Shown: piece after piece, positions 8,910 to 21,089 of the stretch | Layout: every line of letters begins with the position of its first letter | How positions within the stretch are numbered: position 1 is the first letter of the stretch | From: Dipylidium caninum | Lineage: Eukaryota > Platyhelminthes > Cestoda > Cyclophyllidea > Dipylidiidae | NCBI GenBank assembly: GCA_017562135.1 | Contig: QEYB01001166.1 | Location: 1 to 64,000 of the forward strand | Direction: 5' to 3' | Length of the DNA stretch: 64,000 bases | The notes under the pieces: generated by a model | The model's input: the letters and a program-made list of their open reading frames with translations, nothing else | Told to the model about the DNA's origin: nothing | The model's database searches: none | Translations under genes and position numbers: made by a program

Positions 8910-11087
8910 AAATTGCTTCTTTCCTAAATGACGGGGATTTCCCGTACTTCTTCGCCGTCTTTTTCTGCTTCCCTCTGTTCCGAGAAGTCCCATAATTACA
9001 TGTTGGAGGTGACCTTTTAGCTTAGCACCCGCCAAATTTGGCGACAGGGTTCCTCCTGGTCTCAGCTTTTGTGGCAGACTAGCATGGGAGATTGGGTGGT
9101 AGAGGAAAGGCTGGTAAATCAAGAGAGGTATCTGCAATCAGCAGTACAGTGCCGTATCCACCTATGTCCTGAACTAAAACTGCTTCCATATTAATGACAG
9201 TGTCCTTATCAAAGTGGCCTCTATTCGCGCCACACCACAGTATACCTTGTCGCTTTCAGTAAGCGTACGCAAAGAAGCAGCAGGTAAGTTCGATCTTTAT
9301 GGTTGTTTCTCTGTGCTAACGTGTTTGTATGATCCATCACACTGAAGGAGTTCACAAAAAATTCACCCATGACCTAGTTTTTTGTGCCTAAAAAGCTAAT
9401 TAGCAAAGATCCCTCACATACCAAGTAAATAGAGTGGTTGGGAAAGATAGTGGGGTGTTGGGAGTGGAGATTTTTCGTGTTGGCCTCTAAGGTTCTCTTT
9501 CTTCGCCGCCCGCATAAGATATGCAATAGCAATGCGCAAGGGTCTCACTGACGGGATGTGACAGTGTGCGGGATATTGTTTTGGCCCCGAGGCAGTTGAA
9601 AGCAAATGAGACTGTAGCTGCCTTGAGGGTTAACGTAGATGGTCTTTCGGCTAAATAATCGGACATTCTTCATTGGTGACAAGAGTTTCATCTCGCTCTC
9701 TCTCCTCTTCTCTCCACCGTCTCCACTTGCATCACTCCCCTCGAAAGCACGGAATATGAAAAACGTTCAAGTGATTGCGAGCGTTGCACAACTCATCAAG
9801 AGGGCTGACAGATTATAGAGGTGTTGGTTGGAATAAGCCGAGGTCTCAAGGAGACCTACACTGAGAAAACATAATGAAACTCAGAAACAGCATGCATAAG
9901 GCATCGTCTTCATTTTAGGCATGTGCGGTCAATCTTAGCATTAAATAAAGTGTCAAAAGGACGTTTAAATGATGCGGTAGCACTTTGATCTTAAAGCTAT
10001 GGGTGATGCAAAACAGTACCAACTATGCTCAACGCAGCCGCTTTTGACACTGGCTGTTGACGTTGGTGACGTGGAGCACCGGAGATAAGACAAGTTAGTG
10101 ACAGCGGGTGAGACCAAGTCTATGCATGTTTCTCTCCCCCAAGCATCACAACACCACCGCGTGCACAGTCGCGTTTTTCCCTTTGGGTAAGTGCCAGTAG
10201 GATACACATGGTTCTGATTTCAACACGTACCTGAAATGGACGGTTATGGTGCACTGATGCGTGAACTCGTCGTAGGTCAGATGGAGGTGAATTTAATTTG
10301 CTTGAGACCACGTAGGACCGTTAACAGGCATGGCGCAACATAAAAGAATGGGCTAAGTTAACTTCTGCCCCACCGATGATTAGGAAATTTGCCGTGAGTG
10401 GTCCACATTAGACCTGTGAATAGGCGCTCACTTGTGCTGTCTGTGATGATTTCGACTGCGGAGAATTAATTGTTGTCACTCGTGTTATACATGGCTCAAA
10501 GAAAATCAGTCGGAATTTCCCATCTGTGCCTAGCAGCAAACGCAATGCTTTCTCCTCTAGCCTTCAGGATCAGCCAATCCACTGACTCGTCAGTTCACGA
10601 GTTAGACGGGCAAATACGGGTAGATTAATTCATGAAGATGACAGTAACATAAAGGACCAATGGTTGTACGGGTATGCCAGCTCGTTCCATCATCGTGAAA
10701 ACCCAGTTAATGTGTTATATGTGGAGGGCGAATTTTAATACATCCAAGTAAACAAGCAATTTTTCCTGCACAAGCGGCCCCGAAACAATATACCAGTATA
10801 TCAAACGGCGGTGAACATTGCGCTGTCAGTTTCTGCCTTTTAATAAAACCCTAGATAAGCAACTCGACTTTTTAATGATAGAAGTGCCTACTCATCCGGG
10901 CGTCAGAGTTCGCTAGGTGGGAATCCAAAGCTTCTGGTGGAATTGGTTACTACTGCAGTCGGGTGGACCCTCCGATGTGAGGCTGCTGCGAGGTCACTTG
11001 CATTGAAATTCACCAAACTTGTGGTAAGTGCGCCGGTGAGTAACCCTCAGTGTTGTCAACACTGCGAAACATTTCGACGTCCATGGT
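8910..11087. other. Central spacer downstream of gene B
   Basis: No gene is recognised. A segment at 10,140-10,380 pairs in reverse with 7,487-7,680. On the minus strand it reads as a short protein-like run with YDEFTHQC, TVHF and YWHLPKGKNATVHA; the left partner lacks a 17-nt piece here and changes frame. The part 10,380-11,087 has no counterpart in the left arm and shows no domain or terminal repeat that I could see. Confidence 0.5.
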
Positions 11088-11099
11088 AAAGAATGAGAA

Positions 11100-12660
11100 C
11101 GGGTCGAAAACCAATTGGTCAATGAATGCGAGATATCTGAAGATGAGTTGACCAGCGCTGTTCAGTGTAATTGGAGTGTCTACGTGTAGCCAACAAACTA
11201 ATCAAGATTTGTACGGAGACAAAGCTCACTCATTACGTCTGGGTCGTGGTCATTACACCCACTCATTTGTGACGAAATATTGGACGAATAAGACTGCTGG
11301 GATAAAATTGTGGCGAACGCAGTAATAAAGGAAGGCGAAGACTTTTCCATCATGGGCTTTGGGAGAGGGATATGTCATGTCGCACGGTTGCATGATGAAG
11401 CCAAGTCTGGACCATTTCGTGGTGGTACTCGCCAACATAACTCAGAATGCTGGTGTGCGCGTAGTTGAGCTAATGACAATTCGTCTGCTACTTACAGATC
11501 ACTGTGACATTCACGGACATAGGTAATAAGCATAACACTCGCCACCTGCACCACAGCTCGGAGTGGAGTTATCCTCTTCAATATCCGGATTGCTACCAGG
11601 CTTCTCACTCGGACCTGACCTTTCAGTTAACTCCTATTCCCTGGAGAATGAGAAGAGAAGTACATTGCGTCAAAAGGCGCGAAGTGCATCAGTGCTGATT
11701 AAGGCATGAATGCGTTAGGGGAAACTTCTCAGCCCTGTCTGCAGACTGCCACAACTGCTCACAAGCGTACACGCTTTCAGGGAGGCGGTAAGAGTAAGTT
11801 CAGCATGGCGCTCCAGACCTCTTGCCTATTTCTGTCTCATGATTGTGTATTTGCACGACAAACGAACTAAAGTTTTGTTCCACGTTCATTAAAGATCCGC
11901 CGTCGCGTGCGTGAACTTCGGAGTCCTTAATAAAAGCACTTTCCCCCGAGAAGATGAACTTCCCGGTATACCTTCCCTTCCCTCCCTCCCTCCCTCCCTC
12001 ACCCCACCCCGCCCGCCCCCGCCCGCGCCCCGCCCCGCCCCGCCCCGCCCACTCCCATCGCGGACGACGCATGTGACTTGCAATGACTTGCCTCAAATGT
12101 GCTCCCACCTCTCCTCACGATGTGCACAGGCACGGAGTTCAGCGTCGCAGTTTCACGATGGATGGTGGTCATTGGAATGTGTGGCAGATGTTGAGGGGGA
12201 GAGGGTGGAGGTGGACGAGAGAGAGAGGGCGAGTGAAGGAAGAAGTGGACAAGGGATAGAGAGATAAGGGAGAGGTGATGGAGGTGGTAGAGAGTAGCGC
12301 CTGGCATTTAAGACTAATTACTTTAAAAAGGGTTCTCTGCAGTCGATGGCAGATGAACTCCACCCCGAAGGCATCTTATTGAGTGGGTCGCCGTGTATAC
12401 CTCTCTTTGGTTTAAAAATTATTACCGCAGTGTCTTATCATTGGCCACAGGGTGTATTTGGGCAATTTCGTCGAGATGAAGTCTCCCCTCCCACCTCGTG
12501 GCCTGTCTCGCCTCCCCCAACGCGAATAAGCAGTGTCAACAAGGCGGCATGTTAGGTGATGTATTTCGGGTATTTGTGCATAGAGTGGAGTGGGAGGGAA
12601 ATAAACGTACTTGGAGGAAGAAGACGCTTCCAAATATGCTCGCGCTTGTGAAATGAGTCA
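11100..12660. other. Right-arm interior, no gene seen
   Basis: Mirror of 5,890-7,470. It holds the C-rich complement of the G-rich tract (11,972-12,056) and a G/A-rich run at about 12,195-12,290. Open stretches here are low-complexity and are shadows of those repeats. Confidence 0.6.
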
Positions 12661-12706
12661 CGAAGCGAGCGGCTTTATCGTTGTCTGCGTAAATAGTGCC
12701 TGTTCT

Positions 12707-13474
12707 TTACGTGAGACGCATTCAGCATTGGCTATGGCTGTGATGAATCCTTTCAAGACCGCATCGCGGATGACATCATGGTCATAGGGCAATGGTTGGG
12801 TTGCGAAGATATCGGAAACTTCATAATTCCACGAATACAAAAGAGATACTTTCTTCGATTCTTCCCAATATCGGAATGCTCCTGAGAATTGAAATTCCTC
12901 AATCACGCAGATATTCACGATTTATTCTGTTGCAGATGGAAAGGCAAATTTATGGTAATTATTTGTAGTGATATCATAACTCACTTGCGATTTGGCCCGT
13001 CAAACGAAAAATAACTAACTTTGAGGTCACTGACTTTTAATGAAATTCCGAATATATTTCGTATAAGAAATTGATGCCCAGCAAAATTGCTGACCATTCT
13101 GAACCACTAGAAGACGCCACCAATATCTTTCAGATACTCTGTCCTTTATTGTGAAGTATTCGACAGCTTGAAATGACAAATATTTAGCAATGTCCAGAAT
13201 GTCGTTTGAGATGTTGAGGATATTAGTCGGCACACAGTTTACTATGAAAGAGGAAAGACAATGATAAGTAAAATGTAGTATCATATGGGGAGACAGATGC
13301 ATGATGCAAGCACAAGTAACCGCCAAAAAATAAATAGAAGCATTAACCTGAGAGCGATCCATTGGTGTAAACGTTCAGTGCTTCCGCTGGTGGCTGCGGA
13401 GTGGAACTACATGCTAATGCAATAAGGAGATGAGTGAAAAGGGCAAATATGATGGCGATCCAGTAAGTCGGCAT
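12707..13474 (-). CDS. A2, small secreted protein of the YWW family, mirror copy of A1
   Basis: Exons on the minus strand are 13,474-13,348, 13,241-12,985 and 12,926-12,707. Exon 1 is intact at 127 nt and encodes MPTYWIAIIFALFTHLLIAL then A-C-S-S-T, a clear signal peptide; it ends in phase 1 at a GTTAAT donor. Exon 2 matches A1 through VPTNILNISNDILDIAKYL and carries SERYWW, but one G is missing after the Trp pair, which shifts the frame. Exon 3 has one extra A near its start and one C missing just before the stop. The opposite arm is intact at each of these points. A TATA box lies at 13,527-13,532 on the minus strand and a GATAAA at 12,674-12,679. The product, about 200 residues before cleavage, is inferred to be secreted. 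Function unknown. Confidence 0.73.
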
Positions 13475-13526
13475 CGTGGCAGCCCTCTATCAGCTACTTA
13501 CTGGTCTATCTGCCATGCCTGTCCAC

Positions 13527-13532
13527 TTTATA
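13527..13532 (-). promoter_or_regulatory. TATA box of gene A2
   Basis: TATAAA on the minus strand, 58 nt before the A2 start codon, at the same spacing as in A1. Confidence 0.72.
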
Positions 13533-13539
13533 TTCCTCG

Positions 13540-16500
13540 CAAGTAAGTCTGAAGTAGCATCGGAAGATGTTGAGCACAGGTGAGGGGTCGTTCCATTGGT
13601 TCACCACTGAGTGCATGCCAGAGTCGGTAAACGCCGTGACCGCATTTCATGCAGAGCAGATTTATTCCGGTCATTGGACTCCACTCACTAGATCTCGGCT
13701 ACTCCCACGTCATCTCACGTCTATGTCTTCAGTCAAGACCTTGGCCTAATGACCGGGCCTCTTTGCAACCTGGCAAATGGCCTTGCCAGCTTGTGTTACC
13801 AGCACAGGGGTGCCATACCTTTGCGCCTCAACTCGTCACCTCGCCACCTCGCCACCTCGCTGCTGTTGCCATGGGCGCCTTAGGAATAAACTCAGGCATG
13901 GCTGAAGCTCTGACGAGGCATGTACAGCGGTGTCGGCAAGGCATAAATGGGGCAGGCAGAGATGTTCGTCCAGCAGATTGTGTGCGCTTGGGCCTGCGGA
14001 GATGGAAGGCAAGTGTATGTCCAGGTGGCTTATCCTGATGGTTTTCGACTGGTGCGCCTTTCCTCTAGCACGCTTCATTTACTGCTGCCTTCTGGCGTGA
14101 CAGCTAATGCTGTCTCAGCGCGAACGCGTCCTCCGTCTGCTCATTCACCATATTCGACCGATGAATAGCGACCTCGTGAGTTTCAGAGTGGAGGAAGTTT
14201 TGAGTGGACTGCTTTAAAGCGACGTCGGGAAATGAGAAAACACGTGTGGACGCATGTTGAGTGTTGGTGAAGGCAATAGTCGAAGAAAGTGGGCAGAAAG
14301 CTGGGATGGACACGAGGGAGCGGCACACCTACGTCGCGCGATGCACGAAGAGTGACAGCGTTTGATGTTTCATTACTGAAGGCTGCAGGATGACTGACAG
14401 GAAGGTTCAGAGTTCCACCTCCTTGTGATGGCTTTCTACACAACTGTTTGGAGCAGTGGATGAGACAACGGTATGCAGACAGATGTGGATTAGCTGTTGC
14501 TGGAACGGCAAGTCCGGCGACAGACACTAATATTGAATGGGTGGCTGGCGTAAACGTGCTGTCCAACGAGACGGGGAAGCTTCAAATGACCACAGGCGCA
14601 TTGGGGGCAAGTCTGCCCGACGTCGACTAGGTTAGAAAGGAATGAGAGGTAGAGCCAACCTCCTCAGTCAGAGATAAGTTCTGCGGTCAGTTACACTGGT
14701 GCCCAACTCAATTGCTACTTCTTTCCCACTTTGGATCATACAAGTGTGGATTCCCCACCTCGTGTGTGACCACTTTTACGACCACCACAAAGTGGCATGT
14801 ACAAGTAGGCGCTTTTGGAGGAGCAGCAAATTCAACACAAATTTGGCTTTGATCCTCAACGCAATTGCTACGAGCGTTCGAAGATGCAGACAGTGGCAAT
14901 TGAGCTAGCACTTGTCTCCTCAGTCGCCTCCTCAGTCGCCTCCTCCTCCTCCTCCTCGGCTCCTCCTCATTCCATCGTGGCTCAGTGCATATGTGTGCGG
15001 AAGACGCGACTCCATTCTGCCCTTCCAGCCTTACAGGCTTCCCTCCACCTGTTGGCGAGGGAAGAGAGGAGGATGAAAGAACAATCAGCTTCCGACCGAA
15101 TCTACTGCGACAGTCAAGTAGATGATTGTTATTACGACGGCCACATTCGTACGCAGGTGACGGTGTGCACAGCATGAGGCGGTGCAGTGAACTCCTCATT
15201 CAACCTGCACGCATATTGCAGGCTGTTGTCGCATAGTCTCCTCCTTCGCTTCCCTCCTCTCCCTGTCATTCCTCAGTCTGTTTCTCGAGTATTCCCTCGT
15301 CCGCAGTGGTCCTCACATCAGTTAAAGAAGATTTGCGTGCAAGGCATCTTCGTGAGTGGAGACATCGCCACTGCCCTGCCCCACCCCTCGTTCCCCCACT
15401 GCCAACATGGCATGCAACCATTGTGCACATTCTGAGGTCATAGATTTTGCTCCTCAGTCAATGTCTCCTGCCTCGCCCCTGATCATAACGCACGTTCGCC
15501 TAGTGAGACATGCATTATTCCATGTAGACAACTTCCTTGGCTGGTCTTTGACAAGCACTGCTATGGCTCATGGGGTCTAGATTGGCGGATAACACAGTTC
15601 GTCACTACCATAGACCCGAATCCAGAGGCGGGCCATCTTTGGAAACATACACTCAATGGCCTTGGAAGCGGTGTCTTACCTTTCGAGTTACTCAACAGCA
15701 TGGCGAGACTGGGTGTAGAATCTCGGGTCCTCATCACTATGCTCTCTTTCTCCCGATTCACGCCCCAACTCCCACGGTGTCGCTTCTTTTGCTATCAAGC
15801 ATGCGTCCCCGGGCATCAGTGGAAGTTGTGGATTGAGGGAGAGGGTGGGGGGTTGGGAGAGATAAAGTGGTTCTTTGAAATGCAGACGGATGTAGAGGAG
15901 CAGTGGGGAGAGGGCAACTGGACTCGTGCCAAATGCCTCCACTCCCACCCAAGTGGGGCCAAACTCACCATCTGGGGGGATACTTATGTCTAGACAGTGG
16001 GCAGTCGATTGGACAAAATCAGTTGGGGCGTTGTCAAGCACCGACAAACTCATCTCCAGCCAAATGATGTTGTGGGAAGAAGCCTTGCAGCCACAGCAAA
16101 CAGGAGGAGTGGGAAGCTAGCCACTTGCTCACAGCGCCATGCACTGCTTGTCACTTGACGGACTCACAGTGGAAGCGCTGATTTCGACGCAGGCGTGGAC
16201 TAGTGACCCTAGTTACGAAAGCCCTCGAGGAAAGTGGCGCGTTCTAGGAATGAGAGCGCGCTAGTAGCGTGAGCGGGAGATGAGAGACCGAGGATGCGAA
16301 GAGAGTGGAGCATCAAAGCAAAAACACTCTGTTCAGTCAACAAACAACATAGCGCAAAATCCCAGGTGACCCGAAAGATGTTGCGTTGACTGTCGCAATT
16401 GTTGTTGGGACAATCGCGAATCCCACAGGATATGTGAGTTCGTTTGATCGTGATGATGAAGTCGGCGCGGCGACGGAGAAGCCTGTACGCCATGAAAGTG

Positions 16501-18000
16501 TGTAGTAAGAGTTTGGGGCCACGCTACCGTCTTTTCTCGCGCCACGTGCCGACTAGAAGCGGCCATTTCAAGTTCACCATTAGAACGTCGCGGTTGTCGT
16601 GATGCCAAAGGGATTTTGAGTGAACAATTACAGAATACTAAAGTGTCGAGTGTTGCATTGGTTGGCACATCATTTCCGAACACAAAGGGCCGAATGAGAC
16701 ACGACTGGTACGAGGACACAGAAAGCGTCGCCGTGACAGGGGTGCCCACAAGACCGGATTGTTCAGAGCAGGCCCACCGAAGCGGATGCTGAAGGTCGTG
16801 GGCACTAAAGGCGGTGACAAAATTTCTACAGTACCCTCGTGCAGACGAGGGAGATAGCTACACATACATATGTGTTTGGAAAGGTTAAATAGCCTTAGTC
16901 AAAGGCAAATAGGGCACCGACTGTAGGTCGTCCTCTTCCCTACTGCAACTGTTCCCTCCGCAACACTGACAAAGCGTGAGTAGCCGTGTGGTGGACGCGG
17001 TTGCTAAACTGGTCTCGGAAATCCTATTGGAGGTGATCTGCTCGAGGTGTTGCATTTAAGCCCTGTCCATTGCCACGCAGTTGAAATTATTGGTAAACAC
17101 CAGGCATCCTCGACAGTTCGGTAAGATCAGACTTCAAGAAGAGCGGTCATGCGGAGTTGCGGAGCATCAAGGAGACGAGGGTATCTATAGCCCGTTATGG
17201 TGCTGGTACGCCAACTGCTAATGTACACGTGTTAGGAGGTACCCGACCCTGCTCCCCTCGATCTCCTCTCCCCTTCGTCTTCCTCTTCCTCCTTATTTTA
17301 TTCCTTTTCCTCTTCTTCTTCTCCTTCTTCTTCTTCTTCCTCCTCCTGTTCATCTTCCCCTCCTCAGCCGAAGTTAATGGACCCATGAAGAGGTGGTCTG
17401 CTCCACTAGCATAGATGGGGGCAGTCGAGCGTTTGATGGAGCAGCAGTCCGTGGTTGAAGCCTTCACCAGTAGTGAGAAGGAATGGGAGTGTCTGGTAGT
17501 ACACGGACCACTGAACACAAGCTAGACTTTCTTTCCGCTTAGGCAACAGGAGTCGATGAATGCAGGTGGAAGGTCGTTTCATCGGCCCACTACTGCCTCT
17601 TTAATGGTGTCGGCAAACACGGTGACCGTGTTGTTTGGATTGCAGATTTTGTCCCAGTCATGGGACTCCACACCCGAGATCTCGGCTGCTCCCTCTACTT
17701 CCTCCTTCAAGTCCTTGTCATAATGGTCAGGCCTCCTTTCCACTTGCGGAGTCGTCTCCGATCGCTACTGTTTACTACGAAGGCGACACACGTTTACTCC
17801 TGTTGACATGGGCACTTTCGGGTTGAACTCAGTGACGACAAGGACTCAACGAGTCATATACAGTGGCATTGCAAGGCACGAAGGAAGGAGGTATAACCGC
17901 ACAGTCCTTTATGTGCGCCTTTACTATGTTCTCCGCTTCAGGCTTCGTATCGTTTACTAGTGGGGTTCCTGAGAAATTTTACATTTACTAAACCCTCCTT
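13540..18000. other. Right-arm interior with no assigned gene
   Basis: Mirror of about 521-5,020. It includes the plus-strand counterpart of the unassigned open stretch (about 13,750-14,218), an interrupted TCC microsatellite (14,938-14,970) and a pyrimidine-rich tract (17,272-17,365). Open frames here do not match those in the left arm over their full length, because small indels shift them. No recognisable domain. Confidence 0.5.
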
Positions 18001-18002
18001 TC

Positions 18003-18443
18003 TCTTCAGCCTTCTGTTACATTGTCCGTGCGGAATGTACGCTCCTATCAGACATCCATGTATGTAACACATAAAGGTTCAATCGCGTAACGGGCACATT
18101 CAGTTTCCTGTACACAACCATCCCCACTCCCCACTCCCCTCTGCCCACTCCCCACATCTCACCACTTCTCCTGCCACCCTATTTACTAGGCAACATGGAG
18201 TCTCCTCGCCACTTACTTTCTTCAAACGCAGCCTGAATCTCTTGACAGTGAGATGTACTCCTCACCGGGTCCGGTCAATGCGTTGCCGGATTGCATCGCA
18301 TAGTGCGATATGAGCCAATGGAGTTGCCTCCTCTTCGCACCCAACCACTCCAACTGGTCAGCCTCCCCCTCTGCCTTGGTATACGAGGTAATATAAGGTG
18401 AGTGGGATGGCGAGACTGCACGGAAGACGACATCGTTTCCACA
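18003..18443 (+). promoter_or_regulatory. 5' flank and core promoter of gene C
   Basis: This matches the flank of gene B (7,690-8,108) in direct orientation. TATAA at 18,392-18,396 lies 52 nt before the ATG at 18,444. The flank forms the outer end of the right arm. Confidence 0.65.
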
Positions 18444-19106
18444 ATGTCTACTTTCTGGATGAATCTTCTGCTTGCCAGTGCAGTGTCGCAGTCAGCGCAC
18501 ATGCCTGCCCCTCCCATAAACAGAGACCAGCATCCAAGATTTGGGCTTTGTTTACGCAATCGATTATAGGTTGTCTTTTATCGTGAATCCCCTCACTAAT
18601 TTCTCCTACTGTAGCGGTCAAAAAATCGGATCGCCAAACTCCTGACCCTTAAAGCTTTCCAGTCTTTAACATTGATGAACGTCGATGTGGAGCAATACTG
18701 GGGGCTTGTGATGGAATATACCGAATGGGCAACTCGGTTAGAAAAATACTCCCCTAACACTACTGAACTAATCTTTTCGTTGGTCGCCACGAATTTATCA
18801 TTGGTTTGTCGTAAACAACAAGAACAATTGGAACAGTAAGTTTCAGTTCACCTAATCTCTGTCATTGTTCTTTGCCTCTCCATCAGCTTTCACTGCGGCC
18901 GATACCAAATATCAGCGTTTACATACTCCGGCTTTATGCGGTACAATCGAGACGAGGGCAGAGTCACCTTGCTTGACACATGGGGTTACGATATGGCAGG
19001 CAGGCCCACTACTAAAATGTCGTCCGATGAAGAACAAGACCTTCGGGAAACATTTATGAGCGGCGTCTTCTCAGCAGTTACTGATGCCACCTGTATTCTG
19101 CAATGA
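18444..19106 (+). CDS. C, small secreted protein of the YW family, three exons
   Basis: Proposed exons are 18,444-18,569, 18,615-18,835 and 18,887-19,106, with introns of 45 and 51 nt. Exon 1 begins MSTFWMNLLLASAV like gene B, but one base is missing after that, so the frame breaks; allowing it gives A-C-P-S at the mature start and a phase 1 end at the same GTTGTC donor as B. Exon 2 contains VEQYWGLVMEYTEW, so the second Trp of YWW is Gly here, then LVATNLSLVC. It is shorter at its start than in A and B and lacks their first exon 2 Cys; its opening frame is unclear. Exon 3 is exactly 220 nt, as in B, with YSGFMRYNRDEG and a D-A-T-C-I-L-Q end. The gene could be active with sequence errors, or partly decayed. 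Function unknown. Confidence 0.68.
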
Positions 19107-19109
19107 GTA

Positions 19110-21085
19110 TCTGATTTATTGCCTCAAATTCTTCAACCACTTGCAAATTTTCCCTCTAAATAATATCTCAATACCTTTATTTTGCTAACGACTCCACTTA
19201 TTCCACCGACATTGCAGTCAGTACGAGTGAATTGCGTTTCTCAGCATCGAGATGTTCGATGCCATTAAACTTCATCGAACAAGTCTAGCGCTATTACGAT
19301 CTCAATGAAGTGAGCGGCTGTCCCTAAAGGGTAGTTAAAGTGTGCTGAAACTTATTCAACTTTCGTCATCTCGCCTCACCTTGCCCGTCCGGGAAGAATT
19401 GGATAGGTAAGGGTTAGTCATCGGCCTACCTGTGGGTTCTATGGGTTGCGCGTAGGTGACCAATCGGTTTTGAAGTTGGGATTCAGCGTCATTTGTACTT
19501 GAGGCGCCGAGAATCGCCACTTGATCAAGGCAGCGGAAAGTGGACAACAACACAACAAGGATCAGATAAATCTCCTGATACTTCACTACTTGCAAGTTGC
19601 GGAAAGCAGATCTGATAATGTCGCATACTTTGCAGTACTGGGGGGCGCATTCGACTGTTCATAGGGGACGCGAATACTGATCAAATTGGGACGCTTATGG
19701 CCAATTCATGCTCCCCCTCCTACACCGGAATGTTACTACAATTTCGACATAGTAGGATGAGTTGAGGCCACCTCTCCAACTGGTTGAACAACCTGGTCAA
19801 CGTTGTGACTTGCTAACAGTGTCGTGCTCTCTAGAATCGCTTAGGCGATTCTTTTAATATGTGAGACAAAGAATTTTAGTATATTGGAGGGGGTACAGAG
19901 TTGGTCGGGAGAAAAATGGTAATGAATCTCGAGATTTGGTTGAGCCAGCAGCAGAGGCCACTGGCAAGCCCGTGTAGAAGGTCACAAGAACAATTGCCAA
20001 GCGCAGAGGGGTACTGAATTAGAGAGCACATGCATAGGGAACGTTTAAGCCAACTATTGGTCCAAAACAGGACATAGGAGCGACCTACACCCGAGCAACA
20101 GTAAATGAAACAGCACCGGAAGGGCATTACGTCGTGTCCTTACTATAAGCGTGCATTATCCATTGCCATAAATATAGACAACACTCCTACACTTCCCACC
20201 ATATCGGTTCCCAAAATTGGTGGCAACCCTTTTTAAAGGATAGGAGAAGTGACTTCCAAAAGCAATCTCAGATGACCCTGCGTTTAAAGACGACGTAATG
20301 CTTTAAGCCCCATTCCATTAATGTGAAGAAAAAGAGCGTTGTATACGGAAGCAATGGAGTATGACATACCTTGCCTCCCACCGACAAGAGTTGCTTTGAG
20401 TAAAGACAACAGAGTGCACTAGGTCCCTCCGAATTACCCCCAACTCCCGCCTCTACACCGCATATGTCGCATGTTAATGAACTCGAGGAATCACCACCGT
20501 TTTCATACATTTACTCTATGCAAAATTCTGACAGTTGGCGGACGTGACAATGCTGGATCAATTTCCTTGGGACTACAGAAGAAGCGAAGTTCATAACAAC
20601 CCTTTTCTGGTAACGGTTATCCCTTAACTCTCATTACCTCCTCGATCTCCACCCTAGCAGTCTTGTATGTCATCTGCGGTGGATCTAGTATCCTTAACCC
20701 TTCCATTAAGATTTTTTGGAGCGTACTGGTGCAAAAAATATCATTGTGACACTTCATTAAGGGTTTATCTATTGACAAACAAACGTCTATGGCAGGGCGA
20801 GTGGGCTCTTTCCTCCGTCTTCCTACTGAACTCCATTTACACGCTCTTTTATTAGTGAACGTCCTTCCGGATCTTCATCACCTAAAGCTTTACTTCGTTT
20901 CAACAACTGTGGTCTGATACTAGACGGATAGCCAATTCGCTGCCACTGACACTTTTGTACCAAACGGTGTCCATAACTCATAGCGACAGCGCTGGTCTTT
21001 TAAAATAATAATAAGTATACAGGAAAGTAATCAAAATTTTTAGTATTCGCTCATTCACAGTCAAATTTGTGGGGAGAGACGGTTT
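19110..21085. other. Intergenic region, no gene seen
   Basis: Beyond the last secreted-family gene I see no exon with flanking splice signals, no domain and no clear repeat. Short open frames on the minus strand (19,356-19,595; 19,876-20,127; 20,268-20,510) have no supporting features. Confidence 0.6.
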
Positions 21086-21089
21086 AGTA

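Larger units (their letters stand above)
11088..18570. repeat. Right arm of the giant imperfect inverted repeat
   Basis: This is the reverse complement of 1-7,480, in collinear order through the whole arm. It carries gene A2 on the minus strand opposite A1, and exon 1 of gene C at its outer end opposite the truncated C' at the start of the window. Differences from the left arm are scattered substitutions plus many one-base indels, often in homopolymer runs. The inner edge is near 11,088, where the match to 7,480 ends. A segment of about 700 nt (10,380-11,087) has no counterpart in the left arm. Confidence 0.92.

Noticed and set aside
14708..15199. Minus-strand open frame of 163 codons in the right arm
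   Set aside because: It contains an Arg-rich run made by the TCC microsatellite read on the other strand and overlaps the opposite-strand frame of the same repeat. The left arm does not keep the full frame.
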